8,340 bases of DNA, from contig JAJYDP010000186.1 in the NCBI GenBank assembly GCA_021777365.1, positions 1-8,340 of the forward strand, given 5' to 3'. The notes beneath the pieces were generated by a model. The model was given only the letters and a program-made list of their open reading frames with translations. It had not been told where the DNA came from and made no database searches. This DNA comes from Chloroflexota bacterium. GTDB taxonomy: Bacteria; Chloroflexota; Limnocylindria; Limnocylindrales; CSP1-4. This document shows, piece after piece, positions 6,260 to 8,340 of this stretch (position 1 is the stretch's first letter; each line of letters begins with the position of its first letter). The position numbers and the translations under genes are program-made.

Positions 6260-6289
6260 CTCCCGTTGACGTGTCCCGCGTGCATGGTA
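6260..6289 (-). promoter_or_regulatory. Promoter/ribosome-binding site of the SixA-type gene
   Basis: Minus-strand TACCAT (6284-6289) would start transcription near 6277; GGGAG (6260-6264) then lies 8 nt before ATG 6251. The sequence 17 nt upstream of the box is GGAACA, a poor match to TTGACA. This is the third TACCAT before a gene start in the window, here with a normal leader rather than a leaderless layout. Confidence 0.45.
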
Positions 6290-6360
6290 TCCGCCGGGTC
6301 GCGCGGTGTTCCTCGTGCACTCCGGCCGGGGACCTGCGAGGATACGCGCGGGGTCGCAGG

Positions 6361-6367
6361 AGGAGGT
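6361..6367 (+). promoter_or_regulatory. Strong Shine-Dalgarno AGGAGGT
   Basis: AGGAGGT, a full match to the 16S rRNA tail, ends 5 nt before ATG 6373 and fixes the start of the coiled-coil/Pro-rich protein. It is the strongest ribosome-binding site in the window. The only -10-like sequence nearby is GATACG (6341-6346), which is weak. Confidence 0.8.
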
Positions 6368-6372
6368 GGGCC

Positions 6373-6951
6373 ATGGCAAAGCGCGGACCGCGGGATGACC
6401 GGGAGGGTGGGCAGAAGGCCCGCCGCGCGGCCGGGAAAGCCGCACGGAAGGCGGAGCGCGAAGTGGCCCGCGCAGGAGCGGAGCTGCGAAAGATCGAGCT
6501 ACGGCTGGTGGAGGCGCAGGTCATCCTGGCCGAGGTGACCGCCCGCGCCGACGCACTGCAGGATCGCCTGCGGGAACTCGCGTACCCCGGGCCCCCCGGG
6601 GACGACGCCCATCCGACGGAGGACGCGGCCGCTGGCGAGGCCGACGACGACCCTGCCGGCGGGACAGAGGGCATGGAGTCCGCAGGATCGGCCGCACTGG
6701 AAGACGACCGGGCGCACGGCCCCGAGCCCGCTCCCGAGCCCGAGCCCGCGCCCGAGCCGACCCCCCAGCCCGCGCCCGCGCCCGACGCGGCGGGCGAGGC
6801 TGCTCGCGCGGACACGGCCCCGGAGCGAGGACCCGACCGGGCGGCGGATGTGGCGCCGCAGCCCGCACCCGGTTCGCTTCCCGGCGGCGTGCCCGGGCCG
6901 GTCCGGCCCGTCGTGGATCTCGCGTCCCGCTGGGGCGACGAGCCGTTCTGA
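6373..6951 (+). CDS. Basic coiled-coil protein with acidic and Pro-Glu-Ala tail, unknown function
   Basis: I do not recognise a family for this 192-residue protein. Residues 1-35 are very basic and Ala-rich (QKARRAAGKAARKAER), reminiscent of histone H1-like or AlgP-type tails. About 25-70 forms a probable amphipathic coiled coil (LRKIELRLVEAQVILAEV, then LQDRLREL). Residues 77-113 are acidic and probably disordered. Residues 117-137 are a Pro-Glu-Ala repeat (PEPAPEPEPAPEP). The chain ends with a more ordered-looking segment, VVDLASRWGDEPF (180-192), which could be a short docking motif. There is no signal peptide or membrane segment. The start is fixed by a perfect AGGAGGT 5 nt upstream, so good translation is likely. 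It is divergent from the SixA-type gene and its stop lies only 9 bp from the stop of the convergent CYTH-CHAD gene. A polyanion-binding or scaffolding role is a guess from charge pattern and neighbourhood. Confidence 0.8.
   Translation: MAKRGPRDDREGGQKARRAAGKAARKAEREVARAGAELRKIELRLVEAQVILAEVTARADALQDRLRELAYPGPPGDDAHPTEDAAAGEADDDPAGGTEGMESAGSAALEDDRAHGPEPAPEPEPAPEPTPQPAPAPDAAGEAARADTAPERGPDRAADVAPQPAPGSLPGGVPGPVRPVVDLASRWGDEPF
6721..6783 (+). repeat. In-frame Pro-Glu/Pro-Ala codon repeat
   Basis: Alternating CCC/CCG with GAG or GCC/GCG codons encode residues 117-137 of the Pro-rich protein. Units of CCCGAG and CCCGCG/CCCGCT recur, so length variation by replication slippage between strains would be expected. 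Confidence 0.7.
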
Positions 6952-6960
6952 TCGCCCGGC

Positions 6961-8340
6961 TCAGAGCCTGGCCACGGCCCGACCGAGCGCGCGGCGGAAC
7001 TCGATCGACGTGACGCGTCGCCAGGTGGGACCGAGGGTCCGGCGAAGGCGCACCGACTCTCGTTCGCGATCCGATAGGTAGCGACCGACCGCGTCGATCG
7101 AGGCCGGCGTGAGGAGCGCGGAGCGCTCGACGAGGAACGCGCGGGCGAGGCCGGCGGCCACGTCGGCGTCGTGGAGCAGGCCGAGGTGGTCCTGCAGCGC
7201 AGTGACGCGCTCGATCAACATGCCTGCCTCGGGCCCCAGCGGCTCGCGGAAGAACTCCATCGCATACCGCAGTCGCTTGCCCGCGATCCGCAGCTGGTGC
7301 AGCGTGGCCAGGTCGGCCCATCGCAGGACCGCGTCGTAGGCCCGGACGCCCTCGTAGGCGGTCCAGAGCCGGCTCGGCGCCGTGTCCCGGACGCGGCGGG
7401 GATCAGTGGGCCCGGCGGGGATCGCGTCCCGCCCGGTCGCCTCGACGAAGGCGACGTGCTCGTCCACGAAGCGCCGGTAGGCCCCCGAGTCCAGGTACCG
7501 GACCAGCGTCGTGCGCGCGCGGTCGCGCTCGGCCCGCCAGGCGTCCGCGAGGGGCTGCAGCGCGACCCGCTCGGTGGGGCCGAGCCGCCCGAGGTACGCG
7601 TCCAGCCCGTCGATGAGCACGTCGAGATCGCGGACGGCCCCGAGATCGCCGGCCAGCGTGCGGAGACCGCCCACGGACCGGCGGACGCGGCCCCGGCGGA
7701 ACCCATCCCCGAAGACACGCCACGCCGCGCGCATCCGGCGGGTCGCCACGCGCATCTTGTGGAGGTCCTCGGGGTCCTCGCCGCTGCGCGTCCCGGGCTC
7801 CGTGACGAGCATCCGCGCCAGGTGGAACCGGAGGACCTTGCGACCGGCCTCTGCGAAGGCGTCGTCCGCCGTCACGCCGGGCGATCGGCCGACGGAGCGG
7901 AGGAGCTGCTCGGCTGCCTCGGAGAGCGGCCGCGCGGGATGCTCCGGCGCGGGATGCTCGGGCGCGGCAGGTGCCACAGCGGCGGCTTCCCGCGGGATCT
8001 GCGCGGACGGACCGGCGGGAGGCACGGCCCGGCCATCGCCGGCCGGCTGATCCTCGCCCGCAGGCGCGTCGTTCCGCCCTTCGGCCAGGTCCCGGGCCGC
8101 CTCGAACTTGGACTTCGCGGAAGGGCGGACCCCGCCGGTCCGCTCGATGGCCCCGGCCAGGCGACCCAGGATCGCCTCGCCTCCCTGCCGGAGCTCCACC
8201 TCGAGCGCCGCGTACCCGCCCAGGCGCCGCCCGCCGGAGAGGATCTCCACCTCGTCGGCGCTCAGCTCCGCGGCGCCGTCCGGCGCGGTCACCTCCCGGA
8301 CCCGGCGCCGCTGCCTGACCAGGAACCGCTCGCCCAGGGA
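6961..8340 (-). CDS. CYTH-CHAD domain protein (C-terminal part; 5' end outside the window)
   Basis: The frame stays open to the right edge, so 459 residues of a longer protein are visible. Residues 1-86 look like the second half of a CYTH (triphosphate tunnel) domain: the Arg-rich strand RQRRRVREV, the acidic strand LSADEVEIL, ALEVELRQGG and the closing SAKSKFEAARDL. A low-complexity Ala/Pro linker follows (about 87-136). A CHAD domain with its two repeats fills the rest: LHKMRVATRRMR (193-204) with LGAVRDLDVL (234-243), and LHQLRIAGKRLRY (347-359) with LQDHLGLLHDADV (382-394). The conserved His and Arg/Lys residues of both repeats are intact. CHAD domains bind polyphosphate and locate to polyphosphate granules; CYTH enzymes hydrolyse or bind triphosphates. 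The usual N-terminal ExExK motif lies outside the window, so catalytic competence cannot be judged. A GTG at 8292 is internal and is not taken as the start. Confidence 0.92.
   Translation of the reverse strand, partial: SLGERFLVRQRRRVREVTAPDGAAELSADEVEILSGGRRLGGYAALEVELRQGGEAILGRLAGAIERTGGVRPSAKSKFEAARDLAEGRNDAPAGEDQPAGDGRAVPPAGPSAQIPREAAAVAPAAPEHPAPEHPARPLSEAAEQLLRSVGRSPGVTADDAFAEAGRKVLRFHLARMLVTEPGTRSGEDPEDLHKMRVATRRMRAAWRVFGDGFRRGRVRRSVGGLRTLAGDLGAVRDLDVLIDGLDAYLGRLGPTERVALQPLADAWRAERDRARTTLVRYLDSGAYRRFVDEHVAFVEATGRDAIPAGPTDPRRVRDTAPSRLWTAYEGVRAYDAVLRWADLATLHQLRIAGKRLRYAMEFFREPLGPEAGMLIERVTALQDHLGLLHDADVAAGLARAFLVERSALLTPASIDAVGRYLSDRERESVRLRRTLGPTWRRVTSIEFRRALGRAVARL
7932..7961 (-). repeat. 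15-bp tandem repeat in the CYTH-CHAD linker
   Basis: GCGCGGGATGCTCCG (7932-7946) is followed directly by GCGCGGGATGCTCGG (7947-7961), one mismatch. On the coding strand it gives two copies of the pentapeptide PEHPA in the disordered linker between the CYTH and CHAD domains, a simple in-frame duplication. Confidence 0.75.

Noticed and set aside
5364..6269. 301-codon plus-strand frame through the gap and opposite the SixA-type gene
   Set aside because: The minus strand encodes a complete phosphatase with all catalytic residues over half of this span; the rest of the frame is low-complexity Arg/Ala/Pro sequence without a ribosome-binding site.
8290..8292. GTG 8292 as the start of the CHAD protein
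   Set aside because: The frame continues to the window edge with CYTH-like sequence (LGERFLVRQRRRVRE) upstream, so this codon is an internal valine.

Overview
The window is very GC-rich (roughly 70% or more, with strong G/C at third codon positions) and densely packed with bacterial housekeeping and accessory genes. It shows no mobile element, CRISPR array or tRNA/rRNA. The composition, the class 3 asparaginase, the CYTH-CHAD protein and TAnnnT-type -10 boxes close to start codons suit a free-living GC-rich lineage such as Chloroflexota (Limnocylindria-like) or Actinobacteriota. This placement is an inference from style, not from a marker gene.

Left part (1-3755): a uracil salvage gene (upp, minus strand) is divergent from an L-asparaginase of the class 3 / Asparaginase_II type. 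Glutamyl-tRNA synthetase (gltX) follows the asparaginase on the same strand, 22 bp after its stop. A TACCAT box sits 9 nt before the asparaginase ATG and 7 nt before the gltX GTG, with no Shine-Dalgarno at a usable distance. Both genes therefore look like candidates for leaderless transcription. gltX converges on a phosphate transporter gene, with hairpins between them.

Middle (3836-5735): a PiT-family phosphate permease (minus strand) is divergent from a small 109-residue protein I do not recognise. After it comes a stretch of about 480 bp with no convincing gene; at most it holds a doubtful Arg-rich small ORF on the minus strand, preceded by a hairpin.

Right part (5736-8340): a SixA-type histidine phosphatase (minus), then divergently a 192-residue protein with a basic helical N-terminus and a Pro-Glu-Ala tail (plus), then convergently the C-terminal part of a CYTH-CHAD protein (minus) that runs off the right edge. 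CHAD domains are known to bind inorganic polyphosphate and CYTH domains to act on or bind triphosphates. Their presence within a few kb of a phosphate permease and a small phosphatase suggests, as inference only, a phosphate/polyphosphate-related neighbourhood that includes two uncharacterised small proteins. I see no clear new multi-gene system. The best leads are the altered zinc-site residue in the asparaginase, the TACCAT promoter arrangement and the uncharacterised small proteins.
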